Shown in pieces: positions 50,401 through 52,240 of a stretch of DNA of 64,000 bases. Position 1 is the first letter of the stretch. Each line of letters starts with the position of its first letter. The position numbers and the translations under genes were made by a program. The DNA is from Semisulcospira habei (Eukaryota; Mollusca; Gastropoda; Semisulcospiridae): contig BTPG01000007.1 in NCBI GenBank assembly GCA_036245525.1, forward strand, positions 162,784,347 through 162,848,346, read 5' to 3'. The notes beneath the pieces are model-generated. The model did no database searches. It had not been told where the DNA came from and saw only the letters and a program-made list of their open reading frames with translations.

Positions 50401-52015
50401 GGGTTAATACCGCTGCAGAGTGTCTGGACATAATGAGTTAATAGGGATCAAGGGTCCAAAGAGTCAAATGACAGGTACTTTTGCTATACAGATATCTCTT
50501 GCTAGTTGGGCGGCGTGTGCTAATTGGGCCGTTTTTGTCGCTTACAGTCACAGCCTGTTGGATGCCAAGATCAACAGCGTGCTGTCTTTGTGTCACGACC
50601 AGGCCATTCTCAACGCCGTGCAGTCCATCATTCAAAACATGATCGCCTGCGAGGACGCAACACAACAGCAGCTCTCCTACCTTCAAAGTAAGTCTCCAGT
50701 GTCCTGTAAGCATTTGTCATGAGATTAGCATCGTATTTGAAATTTACAGGAAATGTCATGTTTGGCAACCTGTCCTTGTGTTTGTCAGGTTACACCATAT
50801 GCCTACTTGAGAAAGAGAGGCTTTAGCCTCTCTTTCTCAAGTAGGCATATGACATAACCTGACAATTGCAAACATGTCAGTACTACAAGGTGCCTTCAAA
50901 TTTTGTTGGTAGCACCGCTGGTATAGCGCGGAATGCATCCCAAAAGCTCTATGTGAGGTTTCAGTATAAGAAGACAGACTAAGTTTGAAAAGGTAACAGT
51001 CTAACAAATTGTGCTTTACTTACTTTTTACTTTGCTGGCATCGCCAGATCTGAAGATGTGCAGAAATGCACTCAGTTGATATATATGTATGTGTTGTTTA
51101 TTTCAGGTATAGGATTCGGCGGGTTGTGGAGGTTTGCGGGTACTTTTACAAAGGTGAGGTTCATACATTTTTGCATTCACTCCCAAAAATGACAACTGTT
51201 GTAGGTGTCTTTAATGTGCACTAGTTGTGGGAGGTGGATCACTCATGACAGTTCAAGGATAGTGCCAGATTATCTTGATGCCTTCCCATGCTAATCTGGC
51301 ACTACCCTGCCTGAACCAGTTCATATTGTGGTGTATATCAGATGATTATGTTAAAAGATTGAAGTCAAACTTGCATAGGAAAAGGGTCATGCACAACAAA
51401 AGTAAGATATTTTTTGCAATCCCAACCACACATTTTCTGTTAAACACTTTGCCTGTTAACGGCATGAAAGTACTTTGCTTGTAAGAGATGAAAGATAGAG
51501 AAACAAACTCATCTGATGCAAACAGTGGGTTGAACTCGGACGAACAGGCAATATTACATGTTTGTCTGGACTTTTAGTCAACTGTTTTTGTTAAAACGCA
51601 AGCAATTTTGACCTACATCTGGTTTCAATATCTGTTCAGTTCCCATGGCAGTTTCTTGAAGTTCGTTATAATTAACATTTATATTTTCTGCTTTTGTCAA
51701 CAGTCAACGGGGTCAAGTGATATTGCAGAACTTTTTGTCAATTGCCTGGAAAAAGCCATGATGGTGGAGTCATGTCTCCCTGGCGATGACCTTGAGTCCT
51801 TGGCCATCTCTTCAACCTTGAACTTGTCCTCCTCCATGAGTTCCCTTTCCATGGGGTCAATGCACTCTCCCACAGACAAAGATGTGACGGAAAAAGGAGG
51901 GGGTGCCAACGGCGGTCGCATGAGACACTCCTCGGCCAATCAAATCGGATCTAAACCGCGCGGAGGTAGTTTCAAGCAGAAAGAGAAAAAGAAACAGTTG
52001 GATGTGTTGGAATAG
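4228..52015 (+). CDS. NF1: Neurofibromin (NF1) orthologue, C-terminal part, 13 exons (partial, 5' end outside window)
   Basis: Neurofibromin is a cytoplasmic and membrane-associated Ras GTPase-activating protein; its GAP and Sec14-PH domains would be encoded upstream of this window. The joined exons here encode about 729 residues of the C-terminal region, which in the family is a helical-repeat domain followed by a Ser-rich tail. Matches to vertebrate neurofibromin are unmistakable: [85 protein letters not shown] and [12 protein letters not shown]. Exons: 4228-4448, 8523-8584, 9572-9686 (or 9701), 10728-10808, 11687-11827, 12258-12384, 12649-12780, 30539-30909, 48231-48572, 49931-50031, 50548-50687, 51107-51153, 51704-52015. 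All junctions are GT-AG and all phases are consistent. Two introns (17.8 and 17.3 kb) are inflated by nested retroelements. No frameshift or stop is seen, so the gene looks functional. Confidence 0.96.
4670..4877. mobile_element. Palindromic MITE, family A
   Basis: A near-perfect hairpin (4700-4794) has arms containing CAAGGGTAGTGCCAGATTAG and TTGGCGCC around a three-base loop, with outer inverted ends TTAGCCCC and GGGGCTAA. This is the most abundant family in the window. Confidence 0.85.
5086..5166. mobile_element. Palindromic MITE, family C, split by the non-LTR insertion
   Basis: The left part begins AACCCTTTGGGTGTTGG and holds a palindrome centred on CCTGCAGG with arms GGTTTTAGTCGTGATGAT and ATCATCGCGACTAAAAC. 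The right end, GCAAAGGGTTAA, lies beyond the non-LTR element at 8477-8488. Joining the two halves reconstructs a TTAACCC...GGGTTAA element like that at 56183-56348. Confidence 0.8.
5167..8464 (-). mobile_element. Full-length non-LTR retrotransposon (RTE-like), copy 1
   Basis: The element is antisense to NF1 and about 3.3 kb long. It is flanked by a perfect 12-bp target-site duplication, AGCTACCCACAC, at 5155-5166 and 8465-8476. Its 3' end is a short (GTAA)n tail (TTACTTACTTAC on the + strand). Its 5' end, at GTCCCAGCGCGAGG read on +, is identical to that of copy 2, so both are full length. It contains one intact ORF and about 280 bp of 5' leader. Confidence 0.93.
5171..8185 (-). CDS. Endonuclease-reverse transcriptase of RTE-like non-LTR element, 1004 aa
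   Basis: A single ORF carries an N-terminal apurinic-type endonuclease (residues about 27-275) with [19 protein letters not shown] (168-176) and SDHH (265-268), followed by a reverse transcriptase (about 500-770). RT motifs seen are [48 protein letters not shown] (700-713) and the catalytic FADD (744-747). The C-terminus contains TYLGSI, AETWRLT and KRGRPRNSW, typical of RTE and related clades. The stop codon is supplied by the GTAA tail. No disabling change is seen, so this copy may be recent and competent. The start could be further upstream. Clade assignment is from general resemblance. Confidence 0.93.
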   Translation of the reverse strand: MTSCGESQKSLEATGPSRLSLSRDTTMGTWNVKTMYQSGKAAQIAAEMQKYNLSLLGISEARWTQSGQKRLLSGEMVLYSGHEEENAPHTEGVALMLSPVAQRALMGWEPLGPRIITAAFRTKKKLKLNVIQCYAPTNDSDEEEKQEFYDRLQSAVDKCAERDITIIMGDFNAKIGEDNTGYEEVMGRQGLGSEMSENGERFVDFCALNRLVIGGSIFPHRRIHKATWVSPDHTTENQIDHICISKKFRRSLQDVRVRRGADVASDHHLLTSRMKLKLKKSRTETTRRQRYNVGLLRETGVREEFKLVLSNRFQALQELVNEEEAVTTEQQWKAVREALNSTCKDTVGFRKHHHKDWLSAQTLKKIEARKQKKAAVNNSRMRAAKVRAQGEYSEANREVKRSIRADKRAYTDSLAAEAEKAAGSGNMKQLYVITRRLSGKYGHTERPVKDKEGKPIADRADQLDRWAEYFEELLNRPSPPDPPDIQPAETDLPISCDRPSREEIRKAVAFLKNGKAAGPDGIPAESLKADLETTVEMLYPLFGKIWEEEVMPADWKEGYLIKLPKKGDLSKCSNYRGITLLSVPGKVFNRIILERMKSSVDPQLRDQQAGFRKNRSCTDQIATLRTIVEQSLEWSSPLYVNFVDYEKAFDSVDRETLWKLLRHYGVPTKLVRLIKSSYDGMTCRVIHEGQFTRELQVRTGVRQGCLLSPFLFLLAIDWVMKMTTEHRRSGIQWTLWTQLDDLDFADDLALLSHTHQQMQDKTTRLADISSQVGLTIHKQKTKTMRLNATREEPVLLAGTPLEEVESFTYLGSIIDKKGGTDAYVRARIGKARAAFLQLKKVWSSRELSQHTKVRIFNSNVKAVLLYGAETWRLTKTTVNRVQTFMNSCLRRILKIHWPEKISNVRLWERTEQITAENEIGRRRWRWIGHSLRKPASSITRQALSWNPQGKRKRGRPRNSWRRDLQADIKRLGTTWSRIEGEAQDRSCWRSLVDGLYPGRGDRRK
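8523..8584 (+). CDS. NF1: NF1 exon (second in window)
   Basis: This 62-bp exon follows the acceptor GTGTGCAG and ends in CG before GTAATG. It encodes [20 protein letters not shown], matching the vertebrate segment at the same place. It ends with two bases of an Arg codon that the next exon completes. It lies only about 45 bp beyond the end of the non-LTR element and its host hairpin, so the insertion narrowly missed the splice acceptor. Confidence 0.95.
8639..9190. repeat. Tandem array, about 137-bp unit, about 4 copies
   Basis: Each unit starts near GACGTATTACAACG (8641, 8777, 8914, 9051) and includes CTTTTCCGCTTAGCAGTGTC and CAAAGGTCACAGGGTGTTGA. Copies are over 90 percent alike by eye. 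The array lies wholly inside the intron between the second and third NF1 exons. Confidence 0.92.
9247..9465. mobile_element. Palindromic MITE, family A (long variant)
   Basis: Ends are TTTAACCCATTACATC and GATGAAAAGGGTTAA. The inner hairpin (9336-9418) has the arm GTTCAAGGGTGGTGCCAGAA followed by TAGCTTGGCGCC. Four or more copies of this variant occur (50196, 59719, 60147). Confidence 0.87.
9572..9686 (+). CDS. NF1: NF1 exon (third in window), with alternative donor 15 bp downstream
   Basis: The acceptor is CCCTGGCAG and the first base completes the Arg codon from the previous exon. The exon encodes [19 protein letters not shown] and then [18 protein letters not shown]. Two in-frame donors exist: GTCAGT at 9687 gives the vertebrate-like junction K/ALES, and a stronger GTGAGT at 9702 adds the five residues VSVMS. 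Homology favours the first and splice strength favours the second. Both could be used. Confidence 0.88.
9948..10013. mobile_element. Palindromic MITE, family B hairpin
   Basis: The hairpin has arms GCAAGAGGCAAAGAACCTCA and TGAGCCCCTGCA against the reverse complement. Family B copies all share CTCATGAGCCCC...GGGGCTCATGAG. Confidence 0.85.
10466..10531. mobile_element. Palindromic MITE, family B hairpin
   Basis: GCAAGAGGCATAAATCTTCA and TGAGCCCCCAC pair with GGGGGCTCATGAGGATTCAT and GCCTCTTGC. About 400 bp separate it from the previous copy. Confidence 0.85.
10578..10638 (+). repeat. G-rich tract in NF1 intron
   Basis: Several runs of 6-13 G are separated by short spacers on the + strand. The pattern could form G-quadruplex in the pre-mRNA. 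Run lengths may be affected by sequencing error. Confidence 0.8.
10728..10808 (+). CDS. NF1: NF1 exon (fourth in window)
   Basis: Acceptor TATCTCCAG, donor GTGAGT, 81 bp, phase 0 at both ends. It encodes [20 protein letters not shown] followed by LQPLLRP, equivalent to the vertebrate stretch ALESCL...LTKLQPLL. An ATTC microsatellite follows within 40 bp of the donor. Confidence 0.94.
10849..10945. repeat. ATTC/ATCC tetranucleotide microsatellite
   Basis: CATT units grade into CATC units immediately after an NF1 exon donor. Confidence 0.92.
11284..11348. mobile_element. Palindromic MITE, family B hairpin
   Basis: Arms GCAAGAGACATAGATCCTCA and TGAGCCCCC with inverse complement, loop ACAATCG-type. 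Confidence 0.86.
11687..11827 (+). CDS. NF1: NF1 exon (fifth in window)
   Basis: It encodes [20 protein letters not shown], then [20 protein letters not shown] and MGLFDRK, closely matching vertebrate neurofibromin. I chose the acceptor TTGATGCAG because it gives the conserved start DSP.HK. An upstream in-frame AG at 11670-11671 would add RLLMQ. The donor is GTCAGG. Phase is 0 at both ends. Confidence 0.92.
11966..12031. mobile_element. Palindromic MITE, family B hairpin
   Basis: Arms GCAAGAGACATACATTCTCA and TGAGCCCCTGCA with inverse complement. It sits between two NF1 exons only 430 bp apart. Confidence 0.85.
12258..12384 (+). CDS. NF1: NF1 exon (sixth in window)
   Basis: The acceptor is TTGTGACAG after a GTT microsatellite and the donor is GTCTGA. 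It encodes [20 protein letters not shown] and then [20 protein letters not shown]. It ends with the first base of the Gly codon in LLKG, as in vertebrates. Confidence 0.94.
12419..12487. mobile_element. Palindromic MITE, family G
   Basis: An imperfect inverted repeat begins AACCCCCTTGAGCATGCA and ends TGCATGCAATAGGGGGGTTA. Related copies are at 52617, 55146 and 63062. Confidence 0.65.
12649..12780 (+). CDS. NF1: NF1 exon (seventh in window)
   Basis: Acceptor ATATTTCAG, donor GTATGG. It encodes [20 protein letters not shown] followed by [20 protein letters not shown] and YLA, matching the vertebrate RHPSPAIVARTVRILHTLL segment. The next intron is 17.8 kb and full of retroelements. Confidence 0.95.
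12853..12918. mobile_element. Palindromic MITE, family B hairpin
   Basis: Arms GCAAGAGACATTGATCCTCA and TGAGCCCCCGCA pair with their complement. Confidence 0.86.
13170..13345. repeat. DIRS B left inverted terminal repeat
   Basis: It starts TTGTTTCCTCAAAATACGTT and is complementary to 25860-26060, with a small deletion just after ACCGATG. Together with the right copy it defines the outer element. Confidence 0.82.
13798..15545 (+). pseudogene. DIRS B gag-like region with zinc finger (broken)
   Basis: A candidate 3' splice site (CTGTTACAG at about 13793) is followed by a zinc-finger segment [20 protein letters not shown] in two overlapping frames. The next 1.7 kb is Ser/Pro/Arg-rich, interrupted by frameshifts, with internal 96-110-bp repeats near 14380-14620 (TACAGCGCGGTGCCGCCGCC). 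It ends at a poly-C tract (15549-15593). A matching 5' splice site, CCAGGTAAGG, lies at about 13608-13617 and at the same place in element C, which suggests a spliced leader intron of the element. Confidence 0.6.
15549..15593 (+). repeat. Poly-C tract in DIRS B
   Basis: A run of about 45 bases is nearly all C. Similar runs mark elements C (22678-22703, 23925-23937) and D (33030-33049, 34186-34201, 34807-34825, 35690-35717). Confidence 0.9.
15955..17215 (+). repeat. 72-bp tandem array carrying an 18-bp palindrome, about 17 units
   Basis: Nearly every unit carries CCTGTGCTTCAGCACAGG or a one- or two-base variant, at about 15964, 16149, 16225, 16298, 16370, 16441, 16513, 16586, 16659, 16696, 16757, 16830, 16901, 16973, 17042, 17115 and 17186. 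Typical spacing is 71-73 bp. Two alternating spacer types occur (GACGACAGCCGCAG... and GACCGCCGGAATCAGCATGC). Long ORFs crossing the array are by-products of the repeat. The 5S-like sequence interrupts its first unit. Confidence 0.92.
16004..16120 (+). ncRNA. 5S rRNA-derived sequence inside DIRS element B
   Basis: This 117-bp stretch aligns end to end with animal 5S rRNA (usual length about 120 nt). The internal control region is essentially intact: A box GAAGTTAAGCAACGTCGGGC (16051-16070) and C box GGATGGGTGACCGCCTGGG (16084-16102), which bind TFIIIA in real 5S genes. Differences cluster in the terminal stem (the start reads GCCAATGGCCGTACCAC and the end GTGCTGTTGG). It lies in sense orientation within the first unit of the palindrome array, so it is probably a captured sequence rather than a working rRNA gene. 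Confidence 0.85.
17225..17399 (+). pseudogene. Tyrosine recombinase C-terminal remnant (DIRS B)
   Basis: It encodes [20 protein letters not shown], then [20 protein letters not shown] and HSLPAP, equal to the end of the recombinase in elements C and D, including the FYLRD catalytic-tyrosine region. Everything N-terminal is replaced by the tandem array, so it cannot be an enzyme. Confidence 0.8.
17507..19354. mobile_element. Fold-back / long-TIR DNA element nested in DIRS B
   Basis: The first about 490 bp (17507-18000) are the inverted complement of the last about 490 bp (18864-19354), at well over 90 percent by eye. Shared landmarks are CTGCCAGAGAGATAAGG at the outer end and TTAATGAGGTCACTGACA at the inner end. 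The central 860 bp is unique. Weaker similarity may extend to about 17484 and 19385. It interrupts the end of DIRS B just after the recombinase remnant. I see no transposase, so it is probably non-autonomous. Confidence 0.85.
18371..18607 (+). CDS. Small ORF in the centre of the fold-back element, unknown
   Basis: The 78-aa reading frame begins [20 protein letters not shown] and ends [13 protein letters not shown]. It has a CxxC pair and a basic Gly-rich tail resembling an AT-hook (GRPAKG). I do not recognise it. It could be a remnant of a larger transposon protein or a chance ORF. Confidence 0.35.
   Translation: MMHSKTMCRSCYSRMKRIDSEARVSAETTQNAASDIASSQHIWTMFDSNTSVEECVACVHFMQLGKGGRPAKGAHGKK
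19415..19515. repeat. Junction of DIRS B internal complementary region and left end of DIRS C
   Basis: CAGTAATGCCATTGGTAATG followed by TTTGAGGAAACAAA belongs to element B. From about 19487, TTGTTTCCTCAAAAACATTA starts element C. The two together form a palindrome. The missing other half of the B region is found at 25793-25830, beyond element C. Confidence 0.75.
19735..20150 (+). repeat. Tandem array, about 105 bp, four units, 5' region of DIRS C
   Basis: GGCCTGTGCTTTCGCCTTGC recurs at about 19779, 19891, 19997 and 20098, with TGTATGGTTCAAG between. It lies before the gag ORF. Confidence 0.88.
20395..22767 (+). pseudogene. DIRS C gag-like ORF region, 790 codons
   Basis: A long GC-rich frame includes [20 protein letters not shown] near codons 142-161, the counterpart of the zinc fingers in A and B. 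The segment before it probably contains an intron of the element (CCAGGTAAGG at about 20610, GTTGCAG at about 20819). The rest is Ser/Pro-rich with local repeats (CCCCCCTTGCGCACC near 21070 and 21178). The last part contains a poly-C tract (22678-22703). The ORF as printed is probably not one protein. Confidence 0.55.
22800..23160 (+). pseudogene. DIRS C reverse transcriptase remnant
   Basis: It reads [20 protein letters not shown], equivalent to the RT block before the LRFAFGG motif in element D. Further on, [17 protein letters not shown] matches the post-catalytic block of DIRS RT. The YLDD segment itself is lost by frameshift or deletion. Confidence 0.7.
23440..23860 (+). pseudogene. DIRS C RNase H remnant
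   Basis: [15 protein letters not shown], then FNWLELQAI, then [15 protein letters not shown] and a [14 protein letters not shown] motif occur in order across two frames. These are the core motifs of the DIRS RNase H, whose equivalents in D read [13 protein letters not shown] and NVLADSLSW. Confidence 0.75.
24285..25339 (+). pseudogene. DIRS C tyrosine recombinase remnant
   Basis: Across frames it carries an N-terminal SAM-like domain ([19 protein letters not shown]), a box with [12 protein letters not shown] equivalent to the catalytic Arg region, and a last exon-like block [38 protein letters not shown] and [17 protein letters not shown] with the His/Arg and Tyr residues. Stops and frameshifts separate the blocks. 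Confidence 0.78.
25430..25535. repeat. DIRS C internal complementary region
   Basis: Palindromic ends GTAATGGCATCGGTAATG and TACTTACTGATGCCATTAC enclose an A/T-rich centre with TTTTCTCTAAAATGTATTTT. It pairs with both element ends. Confidence 0.8.
25555..26075. repeat. Right inverted terminal repeats of DIRS C and then of DIRS B
   Basis: 25555-25792 is the complement of 19487-19690. After a B-derived internal complementary fragment (25793-25830), 25850-26075 is the complement of 13170-13345. The order confirms that C lies inside B. Confidence 0.82.
26139..26335. mobile_element. Palindromic MITE, family A, interrupted by non-LTR copy 2
   Basis: The hairpin 26183-26283 has arms with CAAGGGTAGTGCCAGATAAG. 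The right end was split by the non-LTR insertion; GAGTTAAA continues at about 30469. Confidence 0.82.
26358..27987 (-). pseudogene. RT and C-terminal part of non-LTR copy 2
   Basis: The frame is open from about 27850 to 26358 and keeps [39 protein letters not shown] and [10 protein letters not shown]. The C-terminus has many K-to-G/E, N-to-D/G and S-to-G changes; for example the basic [11 protein letters not shown] region reads [12 protein letters not shown]-run near 27927 adds a frameshift, and the nested insertion cuts the frame upstream. Confidence 0.85.
28000..28775 (+). mobile_element. 5'-truncated non-LTR copy nested in copy 2, opposite strand
   Basis: A 776-bp insert is flanked by a perfect 12-bp duplication ATCCGTCGAGTT (27988-27999 and 28776-28787) and ends in (GTAA)n. 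It covers the last quarter of the RTE-like ORF, from [20 protein letters not shown] to GRGDRRK (247 codons, open). It is nearly identical to copy 1, not to the A-to-G-changed host copy. Confidence 0.93.
28977..30173 (-). pseudogene. Endonuclease part of non-LTR copy 2
   Basis: The 398-codon frame matches residues 1-391 of the copy 1 ORF, with MGDFNAKIG and a DHH motif (A/L replacing S before it: VALDHHLL instead of VASDHHLL). A one-base deletion near 29000 shifts the frame. A second small frame (28786-28975) continues it. Confidence 0.88.
30539..30909 (+). CDS. NF1: NF1 exon (eighth in window)
   Basis: Acceptor TTTGTCACAG, donor GTAGGG, 371 bp. The first two bases complete an Ala codon; the product starts [20 protein letters not shown], as in vertebrates. 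The rest is Ser/Gly-rich and poorly conserved ([20 protein letters not shown]), then [14 protein letters not shown], which parallels the vertebrate GTRKSFDHL segment. It sits alone between two introns of about 17 kb and ends only 75 bp after the terminal duplication and hairpin remnant of the second non-LTR insertion. Confidence 0.93.
31046..31156. mobile_element. Inverted repeat with 27-bp arms
   Basis: Arms AGCAAAAGGTCCTCGGGCTG (then ACGTCA) and TGACGTCAGCTCAAGGACCT (then TTTGCT) surround a G/C-rich spacer with GGCCCGCGCACACACTGG. A degenerate relative is at 58640-58735. Confidence 0.75.
31256..31346. mobile_element. Family A MITE, right half only
   Basis: AGCTATTCTGGCACTACCCT then TGAACTAT and the GATAAGGGTTA end are present; the left arm is missing. 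Confidence 0.7.
31582..31674. mobile_element. Palindromic MITE, family C
   Basis: The centre is GTGATTCCTGCAGGAATCAC with flanking arms CACTTTTTTGTCA and TGTCAAAATGTG, and outer ends TTATTCCTT and AAGGAATAA. From here to 32260 I see only A/T-rich unique intron. Confidence 0.75.
32267..32442. mobile_element. Family A MITE, eroded
   Basis: GGAGATGGATC...AAGGGTAGTG pairs imperfectly with CACTACCCTTATCATGGTCG and ATCCATCTC. Central deletions shorten the arms. Confidence 0.75.
33165..33845 (+). repeat. Tandem array, about 113-118 bp, six units, in DIRS D
   Basis: Each unit carries TTCAGAGGCRCTTCGTTTCG, TTGTACCATTGTGCGYCCGA and CCTCGTGCCCTCGC. The units are very similar. The array follows a possible splice donor GAGGTAAGG at 33111. 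Confidence 0.9.
35217..35279 (+). ncRNA. 5S rRNA-derived fragment (first) in DIRS D
   Basis: CGGCCTTACCACGTTGAATA, then CACCGGGTCTCGCCTGATC and GCCGATGTCACGCGACGTCGG align with the first half of animal 5S rRNA (about 52 of 62 positions by eye), stopping within the A box. It sits at the end of a 176-bp direct repeat, so a second copy follows. Confidence 0.75.
35393..35454 (+). ncRNA. 5S rRNA-derived fragment (second) in DIRS D
   Basis: An identical copy of the 5S-like fragment lies in the second 176-bp direct repeat. The A box is degenerate and the C box is absent, so no pol III promoter is expected. Confidence 0.75.
36005..36215. repeat. Degenerate tandem repeat, about 55-60 bp, four units
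   Basis: Each unit has CCACTGCYAATTG and GAGCTAGTG-type halves, which are imperfectly complementary and could form small hairpins. Confidence 0.8.
36950..37200. repeat. Inverted copy of the 38720-38910 and 43300-43510 repeats
   Basis: CCTGTTTATTCTGGCTTGGC, ACACAAAGTTTTATGACA and GCAATAAGCCAGGTACTG are found here on + and, as reverse complement, in the other two locations. It flanks the histone-like gene on its left. Confidence 0.85.
37358..37616 (+). promoter_or_regulatory. Predicted histone-like promoter: CCAAT boxes and TATA box
   Basis: CCAAT motifs occur at 37358 (ACCAATCAAA), 37500 (CACCAATCAGA), 37559 (CACCAATCAGA) and 37582 (AACCAATAAA), followed by a TATA-like CCTATATACTG at 37608-37616. 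The repeated GCGGCACCAATCAG units are about 60 bp apart. Multiple CCAAT boxes ahead of TATA are typical of replication-dependent histone genes. Transcription would start near 37640. Confidence 0.65.
37672..38295 (+). CDS. Intronless gene of unknown function with histone-type 3' end (207 aa)
   Basis: I chose the ATG at 37672 because it has an excellent context (AAAACAATGG) and lies about 30 bp after the predicted start site; an in-frame ATG at 37645 would give 216 aa, and the open frame extends back to 37393 through the promoter. The protein begins [13 protein letters not shown], has an acidic segment ([21 protein letters not shown]), a Pro/Thr-rich linker ([14 protein letters not shown]), then [20 protein letters not shown] and a Lys/Glu-rich, probably coiled-coil C-terminal half ([30 protein letters not shown]). 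There is no signal peptide or membrane segment. It is not a histone and I do not recognise the family. A C-terminal DNA- or protein-binding role is only a guess. It lies in sense orientation inside the repeat block that interrupts DIRS D. Confidence 0.6.
   Translation: MAYLNFTYAVENQATEATEAELLEQLNEPMEENEETTRQASLTAAPDLTVQPMTLQPAPTPAPTEPDPVIEFWDRLHLLYQNHLSWVTVHRGLEYERKFGRPAAAVEITFKSRATFNGDRKRSEQDQTSLQRKIKELKDSSLGSPLAFSKQKIEERTNELNLVHKEAARRLQNEALKQLEQKMLVAVTDEGLKKQRYVDKLHKPETA
38355..38392 (+). terminator. Histone mRNA-type 3' stem-loop and downstream element
   Basis: GGTCCTTTTCAGGACC (38355-38370) has a 6-bp stem and four-base loop exactly matching the histone consensus GGYYYTTYTNARRRCC. It is followed by ACACACTTT and then CCAAGAAAGGA (38382-38392), matching the U7-binding histone downstream element. 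It lies 60 bp after the stop codon, the usual distance. A second hairpin, CTTTCGC/GCGAAAG, is at 38306-38325. An AATAAA lies further on at about 38433. Confidence 0.8.
38430..38910. repeat. Direct repeat, left copy (pair with 43085-43510)
   Basis: ATTCATTTGACCTAACTAAC, CAGACAATAGTGCTACCCGC with a poly-C tract, AATCACCATTGTGGTTAGG and GCCAAGCCAGAATAAACAGG occur in the same order in both copies. It may be an LTR-like or satellite-like repeat. Confidence 0.85.
38910..43085. repeat. Long A/C-rich region of degenerate dispersed repeats, no gene seen
   Basis: Short segments recur at irregular spacing: GGCCTAGAAACA (38945, 39345, 40908, 41950), GGACCTGAACC..AGGC (39140, 40630, 41175), GGGGAAGAATC (38975, 39205, 39395, 42930) and CACACCAGA (39170, 40660). 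The frames on both strands are low-complexity and lack recognisable domains. 42100-42620 holds a further duplicated segment with AAACAACAACACGCAATGAA and GGGAATCCAAATTTA. One non-LTR fragment interrupts it. Confidence 0.7.
41193..41856 (+). mobile_element. 5'-truncated non-LTR retrotransposon fragment with (ATT)n tail
   Basis: An open frame (41196-41675) encodes the end of a reverse transcriptase [43 protein letters not shown] and [12 protein letters not shown]. The 3' part ends AAGCGCATTATAAATACC and (TTA)n. The family looks CR1/Jockey-like rather than RTE-like. A short ATAAAC-type duplication may flank it. Confidence 0.85.
43085..43510. repeat. Direct repeat, right copy (pair with 38430-38910)
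   Basis: It is collinear with 38430-38910, including the poly-C tract at 43203-43217. It is the reverse complement of 36950-37130 in its last 200 bp. Confidence 0.85.
43517..44472 (+). mobile_element. Second 5'-truncated non-LTR retrotransposon fragment with (ATT)n tail
   Basis: The open frame 43561-44217 (218 codons) reads [66 protein letters not shown] and [11 protein letters not shown]. It belongs to the same broad group as the fragment at 41193 but a different family. The 3' end is AAGCGCTATATAAATACCC plus (ATT)n. Confidence 0.88.
44920..45670 (+). pseudogene. DIRS D reverse transcriptase (frameshifted)
   Basis: Blocks in order: [38 protein letters not shown], the catalytic LIYLDDLLL at 45478-45505, and [16 protein letters not shown]. 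These are diagnostic of DIRS-group RT. At least three frame changes and a stop separate the blocks. Confidence 0.85.
45780..46260 (+). pseudogene. DIRS D RNase H
   Basis: [59 protein letters not shown]. The best-preserved domain of the element; frame mostly open at 45944-46483. Confidence 0.85.
46440..47700 (+). pseudogene. DIRS D tyrosine recombinase (frameshifted)
   Basis: [33 protein letters not shown] (catalytic Arg region), [10 protein letters not shown] and then [40 protein letters not shown] with the catalytic Tyr. Stop codons lie between the blocks, including one directly after HEV. Confidence 0.85.
47810..48175. repeat. DIRS D internal complementary region and right inverted terminal repeat
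   Basis: Palindrome ends TAGTCATGTCATCAGTAATG and TACTTAACGATGACATGACT (47817-47910); right repeat ends TAGTCATGTCATCGGTAAGT and then ATTTTTCGAAAAAATACATT. It stops about 55 bp before an NF1 exon. Confidence 0.83.
48231..48572 (+). CDS. NF1: NF1 exon (ninth in window), Thr-rich insertion
   Basis: Acceptor CTTGCTGCAG, donor GTAAGT, 342 bp, phase 0 at both ends. An alternative acceptor at 48214-48215 would add PHLLQ. The product starts [14 protein letters not shown], then has a run very rich in Thr and Pro (positions about 48295-48390, CCACCACC-type codons) absent from vertebrate NF1. It ends with the conserved [17 protein letters not shown] and QALVLTVL. The acceptor lies only about 55 bp from the right end of DIRS element D. 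Confidence 0.92.
48639..48704. mobile_element. Palindromic MITE, family B hairpin
   Basis: GCAAGAGACATAGGTCCTTA and TGAGCCCCCACAG pair with GGGGGCTCATGAGGATC and TATGTTTCTTG. Confidence 0.84.
49322..49770. mobile_element. Family A MITE split by a hAT-like MITE
   Basis: The family A left arm (CAAGGGTAGTGCCAGATTAG) runs to 49390. The right arm resumes at 49710 (TTGGCACTACCCTTAAATTA). The upstream intron from 48705 to 49320 shows no further element. Confidence 0.82.
49391..49709. mobile_element. hAT-like MITE, about 319 bp
   Basis: Terminal inverted repeats are CAGGGCTCC and GGAGCCC. It is flanked by 8-bp direct repeats CTAATGTG and TTAATTTG, both derived from CTAATCTG in the family A arm. CAGGG ends with 8-bp duplications are the hallmark of hAT transposons. 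Confidence 0.8.
49931..50031 (+). CDS. NF1: NF1 exon (tenth in window)
   Basis: Acceptor CCCATTGCAG, donor GTAAGT, 101 bp. It encodes [20 protein letters not shown] and [13 protein letters not shown], almost identical to vertebrates. It ends with two bases of the Ile codon completed in the next exon. Confidence 0.96.
50196..50406. mobile_element. Palindromic MITE, family A (long variant)
   Basis: TTAACCCATAACGTCCTGAG to GATGAAAAGGGTTAA, hairpin 50271-50365. Confidence 0.88.
50548..50687 (+). CDS. NF1: NF1 exon (eleventh in window)
   Basis: Acceptor CGCTTACAG, donor GTAAGT, 140 bp. It encodes [20 protein letters not shown] and then [20 protein letters not shown], equivalent to the vertebrate LLDSKINTLLSLC region. 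The split Ser codon continues in the next exon. Confidence 0.95.
50782..50865. mobile_element. Palindromic element, family D
   Basis: Near-perfect 40-bp arms TTGTCAGGTTACACCATATG / CATATGACATAACCTGACAA with CTACTTGAGAAAGAGAGGC inside. Only one copy in the window. Confidence 0.85.
51107..51153 (+). CDS. NF1: NF1 exon (twelfth in window, 47 bp)
   Basis: A micro-exon too short to stand out as an ORF. Acceptor TTTATTTCAG, donor GTGAGG. It encodes the conserved [15 protein letters not shown] (vertebrate FGFNGLWRFAGPFSK). Phases fit on both sides. Confidence 0.94.
51230..51316. mobile_element. Family A MITE, eroded
   Basis: CAAGGATAGTGCCAGATTAT pairs with ATGCTAATCTGGCACTACCC. Arms are less perfect than in other copies. 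Confidence 0.78.
51704..52015 (+). CDS. NF1: NF1 last coding exon with stop
   Basis: Acceptor TTTTGTCAACAG. It encodes [20 protein letters not shown], then [20 protein letters not shown] and a basic tail with [21 protein letters not shown], ending LDVLE and TAG at 52013-52015. The vertebrate C-terminus has the same order: YAELIVKFLDALID, LNLSNSMTSL, GRTRHGSASQ, GSFKRNSIKK. The 3' UTR follows; no certain poly(A) signal can be assigned. Confidence 0.95.
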   Translation, partial: STGSSDIAELFVNCLEKAMMVESCLPGDDLESLAISSTLNLSSSMSSLSMGSMHSPTDKDVTEKGGGANGGRMRHSSANQIGSKPRGGSFKQKEKKKQLDVLE

Positions 52016-52240
52016 TAGTTTGCGTGAGAGCGAGAGAGACTGAGACATTTATTCAAGGATGTGGAAATGAGTGAGAGAGAGAGAGAGAGAGAGAGCGAGC
52101 CGTGTGAGAGAGAGTGAACAGATCTGTAGAAAGGACAGTTGAGACACAAAGAGACTTGACAACTGAGTGACTATCAAACAAAAAAGCAAGGACAGACTGA
52201 GAGAGACAGGTGAATGTTTGCACGCAAGGGCATATATAGT